The notes beneath the pieces are model-generated. The model was given only the letters and a program-made list of their open reading frames with translations. It made no database searches and was not told the origin of the DNA. DNA of 64,000 bases from Treponema sp. (GTDB taxonomy: Bacteria; Spirochaetota; Spirochaetia; Treponematales; Treponemataceae): NCBI GenBank assembly GCA_016286535.1, contig JAEESZ010000012.1, positions 1-64,000 on the forward strand, given 5' to 3'. Positions 24,228-32,987 of this stretch are shown piece by piece; position 1 is the stretch's first letter, and each line of letters starts with the position of its first letter. The translations under genes and the position numbers were made by a program.

Positions 24228-25318
24228 TGTCTGCCGGATTTAAACTTAAGCAGGCATTTTTTAGAAAATACAGAGATGCAGCAATAAAAGAACATAAACT
24301 TAATTATCTTTTCTGGGAATGTACCTTGCGCTGCAACCTGAATTGCCGTCACTGTGGTTCTGACTGTCTTAAATCTTCTTCTGTAAAAGACATGCCCGCC
24401 TCAGATTTTATTTCTGTTCTTGATGATATAAAAGAAAATCTGAAACCTGAACAGCTTATGATTTGTATTACGGGAGGGGAGCCTCTTTTACGTGATGATC
24501 TGGAAGCTGTCGGTAAAGAAATTTACAGGCGGGGCTTTGGCTGGGGAATAGTTACAAATGCTTTAGCCATGACTCCACAGAGGTTTTCAAGTCTTCTTTC
24601 GGCAGGGCTTGGCTCCATCAGTTTTTCAATAGACGGTTTATATGATGAACATACTTATCTTCGCAGAAATAAAGACAGCTTTAAAAAAGTTTGCGAAGCA
24701 ATAGATATGGCTGTTGCCGTAAATAATCAGTATCCTTCACGCCTTGTTTATGATGTAATTACCTGTGTTCATAAGGGAAATTTAGACAAGCTTTCTGAAT
24801 TACGTGATTTTCTGATTGAAAAAGGTGTAAAAAACTGGAGGATATTTTCTATCTTTCCGGAAGGAAGGGCTGCAGAAAACGATTTAGCCCTTGATAATTC
24901 CCAGTACAAAAAATTAATGGATTTTATAAAAGAAAGCCGTTCCTGGAAAAATCATGCTGGAAAAAGTATATCTGTAAACTATGCCTGCGAAGGTTATCTT
25001 GGCCCTTATGAACTTAAAGTTCGTGATTATTTTTTCTTCTGCCGGGGAGGAATAAATGTCGGCTCTGTTATGTGTGATGGTTCCATAAGTGCCTGTTTAA
25101 GTGTGCGGGGCAAAGATTTTATTCAGGGCAATATTTATAACGAAAAATTTTCTGACGTCTGGAAAAATAAATACCTGAACATGAGGGACCGTTCCTGGGC
25201 CAGACATGGCAAATGCGAAAAATGTAAGGAATGGAAAAATTGTCTGGGTAACGGACTTCACCTGCATCATGATATGCAGTGCGAAGTAGCTCACTGCAAT
25301 TTTGAACTCTTACAATAA
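24227..25318 (+). CDS. Radical SAM/SPASM protein paired with lipoprotein
   Basis: 363 residues. The radical SAM cluster C-x3-C-x2-C is at Cys36, Cys40 and Cys43 (RCNLNCRHCGSDC), followed by the SAM-contacting ITGGEPLLRDD. The C-terminal SPASM region has Cys in RGGINVGSVMCDGSISACLS and KCEKCKEWKNC for auxiliary iron-sulfur clusters, as in peptide-modifying enzymes. The 1-nt stop/start overlap with the lipoprotein gene and known pairing of these families make that lipoprotein the likely substrate. Confidence 0.85.
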   Translation: MSAGFKLKQAFFRKYRDAAIKEHKLNYLFWECTLRCNLNCRHCGSDCLKSSSVKDMPASDFISVLDDIKENLKPEQLMICITGGEPLLRDDLEAVGKEIYRRGFGWGIVTNALAMTPQRFSSLLSAGLGSISFSIDGLYDEHTYLRRNKDSFKKVCEAIDMAVAVNNQYPSRLVYDVITCVHKGNLDKLSELRDFLIEKGVKNWRIFSIFPEGRAAENDLALDNSQYKKLMDFIKESRSWKNHAGKSISVNYACEGYLGPYELKVRDYFFFCRGGINVGSVMCDGSISACLSVRGKDFIQGNIYNEKFSDVWKNKYLNMRDRSWARHGKCEKCKEWKNCLGNGLHLHHDMQCEVAHCNFELLQ

Positions 25319-25319
25319 A

Positions 25320-27071
25320 TTATTTGTATCTTATCAGCACGGCTGTGTGCTTCTTTTCCACTTCGGGTTTTTCTGCCAGAACATTGTATTCAAACTCTTC
25401 ATACTCAGTAATTGCAAAACCGATTCTGGAATTTTCCAGCAAACCATTTTCTTCCAGCAGTTTTCTGTGTTTGTCCTTATCATAATTGTGTTTGTACCAG
25501 GAAGGAAAGTTTCCTTTTTTACCGGCCCTTACAAAGTCGTAACGAAGTAAATCGTAAATCAGATTTGTGTCCAGGCTCTTGTCGAGGCTTTCAATAGCAT
25601 TACAAAGAAGTTCAAACCAGTAGCTTTCTCTTCTTGCCTGGCTAAAGGCTTCTATGCTTCGTCCGTATTCCAGCAGGGCAGATAAAAACTTCCAGGGACT
25701 AGCCTTACGAAAAATGTAATTCATAGTGAAGGCAAAAGTTCCCTTGTTCCAGTAAGCGTCGGTAAGAACTTCCATATCCTTTAAAAATGCAATGTCAGAG
25801 AAAGATAAATAAGGAGTAGAAAAAGTTTCGTAAGCAGGACTTTCCATCCACTTCCAGCCATTAGCCTTAGCGTACTCTTCCATTTGAGTACCGCCAAGAA
25901 TTTTTAAAAAGCCCAGCTGCAGGGCGTCTGGCCGTAAGGCCATTACAAAATCATAACTCTGGCCAAAGCTTTGTAAATCTTCGTAAGGCAGGCCGGCAAT
26001 TAAATCCAGATGCTGGTGAATTGTGCGCGGAATCCTCCTGATTTTTTCTGCAAGGGTCTCTACGTTTGTAGAACGGTTTATTGCAGCCAGAGTTTTTTTG
26101 TTAGCTGACTGAACGCCCATTTCAAACTGCATCATACCTTCCGGGATTTGCTGCAGAAAATCCAGCGCCTTTTCAGAAAGATATTCGGCTTCAATTTCAA
26201 AATGAAACATTGTCTTTCCGTTGTGATGCTTCATAATGTAATCCCATATTCCAAGGTAATGATTTTCATCAAGGTTATAGGTGCGGTCTACAAACTTTAC
26301 CAGTTTGATATTGTGATCCAGAAAAATCTGAAGCTCGCTGCAGGCCCTTTCAAGACTCTTAAAGCGAACCCTTTTATCCACAGAAGAAAGACAGTAAGAG
26401 CAGGAAAAAGGACAGCCTCTGCTGGATTCGTAATAATAGATTTTATGGTCGGGGTCCGCTCTGCCTTCCACAATCTCAGGGTAAGGAAAAGGAAGGTCAT
26501 CAAGATTGCAAATTAAGTCGCGGCTGCCGGTAAAGTAAATCTCGCTGTCACAACGGCCTTCAGTCACTTCAGGTTCTTTTCTGTAATAAAGGCCCTTTAT
26601 ATCAGCCAGCCAGCTCTTCCCTTTTGTGAGCAGAGCTTTTGCATCTCCCCCGTAGTTAGACATCATATTTCCGCATTTTTCAATCAGCTCTGTAAAAGTT
26701 GCTTCCCCCTCGCCAAAGATGATAAAGTCCAGGGCAGCAATATTTGTCAGATATTTTTTTGCGCCGTATCCAAACTCAGGGCCACCGGCACCCAGCAGAC
26801 AGTCGGGTAAAATCTTTTTAATTTCCGGCAGTAGTTTACATACATATTCTGCATTCCAGATATAAGTTGAAAAGAGAATCCAGTCGGCTTCTGTCGCCGC
26901 AATTGAACGAAGCACTTCGCCGGCAGGCTGATTAATTGTGTATTCGGCAAGAGATATTTCTACTTCTTCGCTTAAATTCCTGCAATGCTTCCCGGCATAG
27001 TTTTTTAAATCCCTGATTGCCAGGTTTGTGTGCATATAACTTGCATTTACAGAAATTAGTAGTATTTTCAA
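25320..27071 (-). CDS. B12-binding-domain radical SAM protein (DUF4080 type)
   Basis: 583 residues. The N-terminal ~150 residues are a cobalamin-binding Rossmann domain (LLISVNASYMHTNLAIRDLK). The radical SAM motif is SSRGCPFSCSYCLSSVDK (C-x3-C-x2-C) in the middle. The C-terminal ~180 residues match the DUF4080 domain that defines this subgroup. It belongs to the methylase/MiaB-like class E. The substrate is unknown. It converges with the SPASM gene, with only 1 nt between stops. Confidence 0.85.
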   Translation of the reverse strand: MKILLISVNASYMHTNLAIRDLKNYAGKHCRNLSEEVEISLAEYTINQPAGEVLRSIAATEADWILFSTYIWNAEYVCKLLPEIKKILPDCLLGAGGPEFGYGAKKYLTNIAALDFIIFGEGEATFTELIEKCGNMMSNYGGDAKALLTKGKSWLADIKGLYYRKEPEVTEGRCDSEIYFTGSRDLICNLDDLPFPYPEIVEGRADPDHKIYYYESSRGCPFSCSYCLSSVDKRVRFKSLERACSELQIFLDHNIKLVKFVDRTYNLDENHYLGIWDYIMKHHNGKTMFHFEIEAEYLSEKALDFLQQIPEGMMQFEMGVQSANKKTLAAINRSTNVETLAEKIRRIPRTIHQHLDLIAGLPYEDLQSFGQSYDFVMALRPDALQLGFLKILGGTQMEEYAKANGWKWMESPAYETFSTPYLSFSDIAFLKDMEVLTDAYWNKGTFAFTMNYIFRKASPWKFLSALLEYGRSIEAFSQARRESYWFELLCNAIESLDKSLDTNLIYDLLRYDFVRAGKKGNFPSWYKHNYDKDKHRKLLEENGLLENSRIGFAITEYEEFEYNVLAEKPEVEKKHTAVLIRYK

Positions 27072-27176
27072 TTTAGATTCTCCTGATTTAAAGCCTTATA
27101 TAAAAAAGCTCCTTTACTAGTATTATAAAAATCATTAAATTAATAGGCAATTCAAAAAGAACAAAGGAGGTTTTTT

Positions 27177-28265
27177 ATGAATAAAATTGCAAAGAGAGTA
27201 ATCTCTGTAATGGCTGCTGTATCTATTACAGCCTTAGCATTTAGTGCAGAAAATACTGATCATCACGGTAAGTTCTACAACAAGATTTCTTCAGGTATCG
27301 TGAATATCGATACAGATACTGGTGCTACCACTTTTGCAGGTATGAAAGACAAGGTTTTTATTGATGTTCTTTCTGGTCGCGTTGATGCAGGAATTACAGC
27401 AAGCTTTACTCTAAAGTCTCTTTCAGCTTTAGACGCAAGCAACAATGAATACAAATACCTTTCTCTTGGAAATGGTGATGTAGACGGCTTCACTCTTGAA
27501 GACTGGTATCTTGAATTCCGTCCTTTAAAGAATCCTGATATTTTTACAATCGGTTTCCACGATGTTATTAATTTTGCAGGTTCTTACTTACCAATTGCTG
27601 ATGCAAACTTCTCTAATGGAAACTTTGGTTCAGATGTAGTTTTCGTTCTTCGCCCAATTAAGGGAGTTAGAATTGCTGCAGGTTTTGATTTAACATCATT
27701 TTTTGGTTTCAAAACAGACGTTCCAAACCAGTATCCTGTATTCAATATGGGTGCTGACTGGACCTATGCAGACCGCTTCTCTGTTGGTTTAGCAATTCGT
27801 AATCCAATTAATGCTGCCGGTAACAACGATATGGGCTTTGGTCTTGGTTTAACCTTCAACCCATTAAAGAATCTTGGCCTTTCTCTTGGTTATTCATATA
27901 ACGACGAGGATGGTATTGCTGACTTAAATGCTGCAAACTTACTTACCTTTGGTGCAACAGCAAGTGCATCAATTCTTTCTTTTGCATTTGATTTTGCTGC
28001 TGCTCTTCCTGTTAATGAAGCAAGCTCAGATGATGAAATTTATCTTGCATTTGATACAGATGCTGCCTTTACAGACAGCTTCGATGCCGGACTTACATTA
28101 TGTGCATGGTTCGATGCAGATAAAGATTCAACAAATCAGTTTGAAATTACTCCATATGCAAACTATGCAGTTAAGAACCACAAATTTGGTGCTGCTGTAG
28201 ATGTTTTAATTGCAGGAAAATCTGCTGTAATCAGCTTCCCTGTATACTGGAAAGTTTCTTTCTAA
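27177..28265 (+). CDS. Predicted outer-membrane beta-barrel (porin-like) protein
   Basis: 362 residues after a strong AAAGGAGG ribosome site. A signal peptide (ISVMAAVSITALAFSAENTD) is followed by alternating amphipathic strands throughout, e.g. RIAAGFDLTSFFGFKTDV, MGFGLGLTFNPLKNLGLSLG, ending with the aromatic VYWKVSF typical of outer-membrane barrels. About 14-16 strands can be drawn. Similar treponemal proteins are abundant surface components. Pore function is inferred. Confidence 0.7.
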   Translation: MNKIAKRVISVMAAVSITALAFSAENTDHHGKFYNKISSGIVNIDTDTGATTFAGMKDKVFIDVLSGRVDAGITASFTLKSLSALDASNNEYKYLSLGNGDVDGFTLEDWYLEFRPLKNPDIFTIGFHDVINFAGSYLPIADANFSNGNFGSDVVFVLRPIKGVRIAAGFDLTSFFGFKTDVPNQYPVFNMGADWTYADRFSVGLAIRNPINAAGNNDMGFGLGLTFNPLKNLGLSLGYSYNDEDGIADLNAANLLTFGATASASILSFAFDFAAALPVNEASSDDEIYLAFDTDAAFTDSFDAGLTLCAWFDADKDSTNQFEITPYANYAVKNHKFGAAVDVLIAGKSAVISFPVYWKVSF

Positions 28266-29248
28266 ACTAAACTGTCAATAGCTTCCAGCTCTTCCTTACT
28301 AAAGCTTGTGTTTTCTAAAGCTTTAATGTTATCTAAAATCTGGGAAGGGCGGGAAGCTCCTATTAAAACCGAAGTAATATCAGAATCTTTTAAAATCCAG
28401 GCAAGAGCCATTTTTGCAAGAGTCTGATTTCTTTTCTTTGCTATTTCATTCAGCTTAATAATTCGTTCCCTGTTTTCTTCAATATTTTTTTCTTTTAAGA
28501 AACGGCCGTCAGTTTTTACCCTGCTGTCTTCCGGAATTTCTTTAAGATAGCGGTCTGTAAGTAAGCCCTGGGCAAGTGGTGAAAAACAAATGATTCCTTT
28601 ACCAAGTTTTGCGGCTGTACTTTTTAATCCATTCTTTTCTATTGTTCTGTTAAGAATATTGTAAGAGTTTTGATTTATGATAAAGGGAGTATGCAGTTCA
28701 TTTAAAATTGCAGTAGCCTTTTCCAAAGTTGGACCGTCATAATTTGAAAGGCCTGCATAAAGGGCTTTTCCGCTTTTTACAATCTGGTCCAGGGCCAGCA
28801 TTGTTTCTTCAAGTGGAGTTTGGGGATCCATTCTGTGGTGGTAAAAAATATCTACATATTCAAGGCCCATTCTTTCAAGGCTCTGATTTAAAGATGCAAT
28901 AAGATATTTTCTGCTGCCGCCGTCACCGTAAGGTCCCTTCCACATATCATAACCGGCTTTGGTAGAAATAATCATTTCGTCGCGGTAAGGCTTAAAGTTT
29001 TCCTTGAAAATGCGGCCAAAATTTATTTCTGCGCTGCCTGGCTTTGGCCCGTAATTGTTTGCAAGATCAAAGTGGGTAATTCCGTTGTCAAAGGCGGTAA
29101 AGCACATTTCTTCCATGTTAGAAAAATTGCCTGTGTCTCCAAAGTTGTGCCAGAGGCCAAGAGATACTGCAGGTAATTTTAATCCGGAATTTCCGCATTT
29201 ATTATATTTCATTTTTTCATATCGATTTTCATTTGCTTTATACATCAT
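28262..29248 (-). CDS. Aldo/keto reductase, YghZ-like
   Basis: 328 residues of the AKR14-type group that reduces L-glyceraldehyde-3-phosphate and methylglyoxal. The conserved opening is YNKCGNSGLKLPAVSLGLWH, the catalytic Tyr is in HFDLANNYGPKPGSAE, and the Lys/His pair is in ISTKAGYDM and DIFYHHRMDP. The NADPH-binding C-terminus is VLIGASRPSQILDNI. AAGGAG before the double ATG supports the start at 29248 or 29245; a later Met (29212) also fits the family start. It overlaps the 3' end of the porin-like gene by 4 bp. Confidence 0.9.
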   Translation of the reverse strand: MMYKANENRYEKMKYNKCGNSGLKLPAVSLGLWHNFGDTGNFSNMEEMCFTAFDNGITHFDLANNYGPKPGSAEINFGRIFKENFKPYRDEMIISTKAGYDMWKGPYGDGGSRKYLIASLNQSLERMGLEYVDIFYHHRMDPQTPLEETMLALDQIVKSGKALYAGLSNYDGPTLEKATAILNELHTPFIINQNSYNILNRTIEKNGLKSTAAKLGKGIICFSPLAQGLLTDRYLKEIPEDSRVKTDGRFLKEKNIEENRERIIKLNEIAKKRNQTLAKMALAWILKDSDITSVLIGASRPSQILDNIKALENTSFSKEELEAIDSLV

Positions 29249-29332
29249 AACTCCTTATGTTTTTATAATAGCAGTATAATATGAAAAGTCACGGTTTTAT
29301 TGTTCAAATCTATAAAAAAATATTTTATAATC

Positions 29333-29380
29333 ACAGCGAGAGCCCGGCAAAAACTACAGCGAGAGTCCGGCAAAAACTTT
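29333..29380. repeat. 23-bp tandem duplication in a 5' leader
   Basis: ACAGCGAGAG(C/T)CCGGCAAAAACT occurs twice back to back directly ahead of the histidine phosphatase gene, with one base difference. It may affect the leader RNA. No known binding site is recognised. Confidence 0.6.
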
Positions 29381-29395
29381 AAGAGAGGATTAGTT

Positions 29396-30073
29396 ATGAG
29401 ACTGATATTTGTACGACATGGGGATCCTGATTATGTAAAAGACTGCCTTACAGAAAAAGGTCAGCTTCAGGCAAAGGCTGCGGCTAAAAGACTTATGGCA
29501 GAAGGTATAGAAGAGATTTTTTCTTCTCCTCAGGGAAGGGCATATCAAACAGCCCAGGCTTTTTCTAATGCTTCGGGTATTAAGAAAATTCAGGTCCTGG
29601 ATTTTATGAAAGAAATTCGTTTTGGTCCTGAGGAGGATTTGTATAACGAGTACTGGAGTCCCTGGAAGGGGGCTGACCGTCTGGTAAGCGAAGGTCAGGA
29701 TTTGCAGAATCCGCTCTGGAAAGATTTTCCTCTTTTTAAAAACAACACTGCAAGAATAGATGTAGATTTTATACAGGCTCAGGCTGATTTGTGGCTGGAA
29801 AGTCTTGGTTATAAGAGGGAAGGGCTTTATTACAGAAATCTCCGCGCAGATGACAGTCAGCAGACAATTGCCCTCTTTAGTCACGGAGGCTCTTCAACCG
29901 CCTTTCTTTCCAGAATCTTTAATCTGTCTTTTCCATTTTTATGTGCTTCTATGCATATTCCTCATACAGGAATTACAGTAATCCGTTTTGACAGGACTCC
30001 AGGCAAACTTTCCATACCGGTAGTTGAATTAATGAATGATGGGAATCATATAACTTCTATTCTTCCTTCTTAA
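29396..30073 (+). CDS. Histidine phosphatase superfamily protein
   Basis: 225 residues from the ATG at 29396, which has an AGAGAGG ribosome site and begins MRLIFVRHGDPDYVKD. An upstream in-frame start would include the tandem repeat and has no support. The phosphohistidine is in the RHG motif (residue 8) and the second catalytic His in ALFSHGGSSTAF. Residues ~80-130 form the capping insertion. Members are phosphoglycerate mutase-like phosphatases. The substrate is not clear. Confidence 0.85.
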   Translation: MRLIFVRHGDPDYVKDCLTEKGQLQAKAAAKRLMAEGIEEIFSSPQGRAYQTAQAFSNASGIKKIQVLDFMKEIRFGPEEDLYNEYWSPWKGADRLVSEGQDLQNPLWKDFPLFKNNTARIDVDFIQAQADLWLESLGYKREGLYYRNLRADDSQQTIALFSHGGSSTAFLSRIFNLSFPFLCASMHIPHTGITVIRFDRTPGKLSIPVVELMNDGNHITSILPS

Positions 30074-30185
30074 AGAAAAGTCTGCGGGTAAATACAAAAA
30101 TTCCAAAGCCTCCAAAAACTGCAAGGGCTTTATCAAAAAGATTTACCGGCAGCCTTGCTAAAAAGGCACTGATTATAGGTCCAAA
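30057..30185 (-). pseudogene. C-terminal fragment of an integral membrane protein
   Basis: The minus strand encodes about 40 residues (GPIISAFLARLPVNLFDKAL, then AVFGGFGIFVFTRRLFFK) with no start codon and a stop at 30057. The sequence resembles the last amphipathic helix and transmembrane segment of a transporter-like membrane protein. The rest of the gene has been replaced by the following beta-barrel gene. Confidence 0.45.
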
Positions 30186-30219
30186 ATTCTATAGTAGAAA
30201 TAAAAAAGGAGTTTGTATA

Positions 30220-30759
30220 ATGAAAAAATTGTTTTGCGTATTTGCAGCTTTAATAGCTTTAAGTTGTGCGGCTTTTGCTCAGGAGAGCGAAAAAAAATGG
30301 TATGATGATTTAAGTGCAGGAGCTCTTTTCCGTTTAGGAATTCCTGTTTTTGGTCTGGAAGTTCATACAAATTATGATATTCCTTTAACAGAATCTATGC
30401 ACATTGGAGTAGGCTTAAACTTTAATTTATGTCTTTCAATTGGCATTACTGTGAATGGCGAGGGTGGAGGTGTTTCTGGAAGCAGTACTATTTTGAATGC
30501 ATCTTTCTGGTATAAGGACTTTTATGCCAGTTATGGTTTAGGCTTAGGTCCCGGATGTTTTATTCCTTATGATGTAAGAATCGGCTGGCTTCCTGAGAAT
30601 TCAAAAAAGGATAAGGGGGCCTGTTTTAATATGGAAGTAGGTCTTATAGCCGTTGGAACTTTTTCCTATGTAACAGACGAAAACAATCAGCGGCATGAGG
30701 ATTATATTGGAACAATGCCATGTATTTTTACAACCCTTGGTTGTATGTATAAATTCTAA
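30220..30759 (+). CDS. Hypothetical exported beta-rich protein
   Basis: 179 residues. A clear signal peptide (LFCVFAALIALSCAAFAQ, cleavage after AFA) is followed by alternating strands (SAGALFRLGIPVFGLEVH, HIGVGLNFNLCLSIGITV, FYASYGLGLGPGCF) and an aromatic end TTLGCMYKF. Length and pattern fit an 8-stranded outer-membrane barrel. Not a recognised family. Confidence 0.65.
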   Translation: MKKLFCVFAALIALSCAAFAQESEKKWYDDLSAGALFRLGIPVFGLEVHTNYDIPLTESMHIGVGLNFNLCLSIGITVNGEGGGVSGSSTILNASFWYKDFYASYGLGLGPGCFIPYDVRIGWLPENSKKDKGACFNMEVGLIAVGTFSYVTDENNQRHEDYIGTMPCIFTTLGCMYKF

Positions 30760-31193
30760 TCTCTGAAAGTTTCCTGTCTTTCCTTTAAGCGTTTGTTCAT
30801 TTTTTTTGCAGAAGCTGAATCTATTTTGTAGGAAATGAACATAACCAGGGCGTAAACCGATATTACAACCAGCTCAAAACTGGCAAGAGTGACTGGATTT
30901 TGTAAGGAAAACCAGCCGCGTATAGCTGCAGTGATGAGGGTTGTAATATTTACTGCCAGAAAATAAAGAATCTGCAGGGTGAACATTACCGGCTTTGAAA
31001 AAGATTTCTCGCTTAAAAGGGGAATGTAAAAAAGGGCCGAAGCAGCAGCAATAATCATAATTGCCCAGATATCCTTTACGCTAAGCACCTGCTCTGTTCC
31101 GTTAAAAATTGTTATATATATAGAAGCAATTAAAAAAATTGCTGTTACAACTCTTGTAAAAATCTGAATCAATATATTTAGTTTTTCTTTCAT
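30756..31193 (-). CDS. Four-helix membrane protein, DUF3021-like
   Basis: 145 residues with four predicted transmembrane helices (about residues 12-32, 42-60, 70-92 and 106-126) and a basic C-terminal tail. Proteins of this shape (DUF3021) are regularly encoded beside a LytTR regulator and modulate it. Here the LytTR gene lies 38 bp upstream in the same direction. It probably transmits a membrane signal or restrains the regulator. Confidence 0.65.
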   Translation of the reverse strand: MKEKLNILIQIFTRVVTAIFLIASIYITIFNGTEQVLSVKDIWAIMIIAAASALFYIPLLSEKSFSKPVMFTLQILYFLAVNITTLITAAIRGWFSLQNPVTLASFELVVISVYALVMFISYKIDSASAKKMNKRLKERQETFRD

Positions 31194-31231
31194 GCTTTTT
31201 TCCTTATAAAGTTTTCCTAAAAAATCTATGA

Positions 31232-31669
31232 CTATAATCCAAGCCTCTTTTTTAGTTCGGCAACATAATTTCTGGAAATGATTATTTTATAACCACTTTT
31301 TAATACAGCTTCAAAACGGCCGCCAAAGGCCGGTGCAAGACTTTCAACTTTAGACAGATTCATAATAAGGGCTTTGTTCACCCTTAAAAAATCCTGGGGA
31401 AGATAGCTTTCTTCCAGCTGGTAGAGTTTTAATTTAGTTTCCAGAACATTGTCTTTTGTGTAGGCAAAAACCTTATCATCAACAGATTCAAAATAATAAA
31501 TGTCAGAAAGGTCTGCAAAAACGATGGAAGAATCTTTCTGGAACTTAATTCTCTCTTTTTTGTTTTTAAGTTTTTCAATTAAAAGACGTATATCATCATC
31601 AAGACTGCTGCACTTAATAATGATTTCGTCTTCTTCGCCAGCTTCTTTGTCTAAAATTGAAATCTTCAT
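31232..31669 (-). CDS. LytTR-domain DNA-binding regulator
   Basis: 145 residues without a receiver domain. The C-terminal ~100 residues are a LytTR fold: FADLSDIYYFESVDDKVFAY, then FLRVNKALIMNLSKVESLAP and ISRNYVAELKKRLGL. Such short LytTR proteins pair with DUF3021 membrane proteins and autoregulate. It lies 3 bp downstream of the amide hydrolase gene, so the three genes form one minus-strand operon. Confidence 0.88.
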   Translation of the reverse strand: MKISILDKEAGEEDEIIIKCSSLDDDIRLLIEKLKNKKERIKFQKDSSIVFADLSDIYYFESVDDKVFAYTKDNVLETKLKLYQLEESYLPQDFLRVNKALIMNLSKVESLAPAFGGRFEAVLKSGYKIIISRNYVAELKKRLGL

Positions 31670-31672
31670 ATT

Positions 31673-32767
31673 TTAGAATTCTATCACAAAAGTTTTTTCG
31701 TAGTCACCCCTGAACCAGTAACTTGCCTTTTTTTCTTTTGATTCATAGGCAATAGACCAGGCTGTAATTTCGGGTCCGGCATAGTCCTTTGCGCTGACAC
31801 TTTCCATAGTCTTTTTTATATCCTCAGAGGACATTTTCCAGCCGGCATTATTTCCTGCCTGTAAAAGCTGGGCAAAGCGCTCTCTGGAATTTTCTCTTTC
31901 TGCAATTGAACCATCATCCTTCTTTGGGCTTTCTGCAGTGTAATGATTTGTAAGTACTGGGCTTTCGCTGACATAAAGTTCATTGTTTACATATTCAACA
32001 ACAACAGATTTTCCTTCTGCATCTGCAATTGCAAAGTGATGGGCGCTGCCAATTACAGAGTACATGTCTATGCTCTTAAGAAGTTCAATGGCCTGATCAA
32101 CATTTGCAGCCTTGTCTAAAATTAAACGGATTGCGGCTGTAGTTGTAAGGGCAGGTTTTCCTGTGTCCTGGGCTGTATATTCATCATCACCGGCCATAAG
32201 GTCTGCAATGTAAAGGCCTTTTTCGTTTAAGCCGTCTAAAGGAACATAAATTGAAGCAAGGGCAATCATGTCGGCCGGGAATTTGTAGGCAGGCTGCCAG
32301 TTACGGTCAAGACCTAAGAATTCAAGGCAGGAGGTAGAAATTGATTCATAGCCGTTTTCTGGTTTTGTATGAATAAGCATTATTGAACAGTCCTTCCAGT
32401 CATAGTTTCTTCCGTAAATCTGACCGCCATTTGTGTTTTCTGCGGCAATTGAAGAACATCCAAAGTTTGGAATTGTGATTTTTACATTTGTGTCTTTGCC
32501 GGCACCCCTTCCACCCCAGCTTCCTTTTTTAAGGCATTTTGTAATAAAGGCAGACATTTCATCATTACTTTTTCCACCGCCTTCTGCAAGGTACTGGTCC
32601 AGCTGGTAATTGCCTTCATACTCTATGAAGAATACACCATCGCTTATTTTTTTAAGGCTTTTCAGTGCCATAAATTCAGATTTAAAACTGCAGCATGAAA
32701 ATAAAAAAGTTTCTGCCAGCACGCTGAAAAAAGAAATCAGGATTTTTTTGAAGTTTTGTTTTTTCAT
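31673..32767 (-). CDS. Linear amide C-N hydrolase (choloylglycine hydrolase family), lipoprotein
   Basis: 364 residues. The signal peptide ends in a lipobox-like FLFSC, so a lipid anchor is likely. The candidate nucleophile Cys is in PNFGCSSIAAENTNGGQIYG, followed by the family's R-N-x-D motif (GRNYDW) and the conserved GLNEKGLYIADL. Bile-salt hydrolases and penicillin V acylases share this fold, but secreted treponemal versions may act on other amides. Translation may be controlled by the leader hairpin upstream. Confidence 0.8.
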   Translation of the reverse strand: MKKQNFKKILISFFSVLAETFLFSCCSFKSEFMALKSLKKISDGVFFIEYEGNYQLDQYLAEGGGKSNDEMSAFITKCLKKGSWGGRGAGKDTNVKITIPNFGCSSIAAENTNGGQIYGRNYDWKDCSIMLIHTKPENGYESISTSCLEFLGLDRNWQPAYKFPADMIALASIYVPLDGLNEKGLYIADLMAGDDEYTAQDTGKPALTTTAAIRLILDKAANVDQAIELLKSIDMYSVIGSAHHFAIADAEGKSVVVEYVNNELYVSESPVLTNHYTAESPKKDDGSIAERENSRERFAQLLQAGNNAGWKMSSEDIKKTMESVSAKDYAGPEITAWSIAYESKEKKASYWFRGDYEKTFVIEF

Positions 32768-32836
32768 TTAGGTCTCCTTTAAGAAGTCCGCCTTAGTGGT
32801 TTAGCGGACCTTCTGGAAGAAAGTATAAAAGGAGAC
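32768..32836 (-). promoter_or_regulatory. Structured leader that can sequester the ribosome binding site
   Basis: On the minus strand the ribosome site lies in AAAGGAGAC (32780-32772), and its exact 9-nt complement GTCTCCTTT stands upstream at 32836-32828. Between them a second perfect stem GTCCGC/GCGGAC (32809-32804 with 32791-32786) encloses a 12-nt loop. Folding would hide the Shine-Dalgarno of the amide hydrolase gene. This could be a thermosensor, a ligand- or protein-responsive element, or chance. The pairing itself is exact. Confidence 0.55.
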
Positions 32837-32987
32837 TTTTTAGTCTGCAATATTGAATTCGGTAAGATGCATAAAGGAGGTGGTAAGATGCATTTTTGCC
32901 CGGTTTTATGCAAAACTTATAGTGCGCTTAAGCAGTGCTGGGGTCGGGCAGGAAGTTTTATACTTGGCCGGGGCAGAGCTTTTATGC

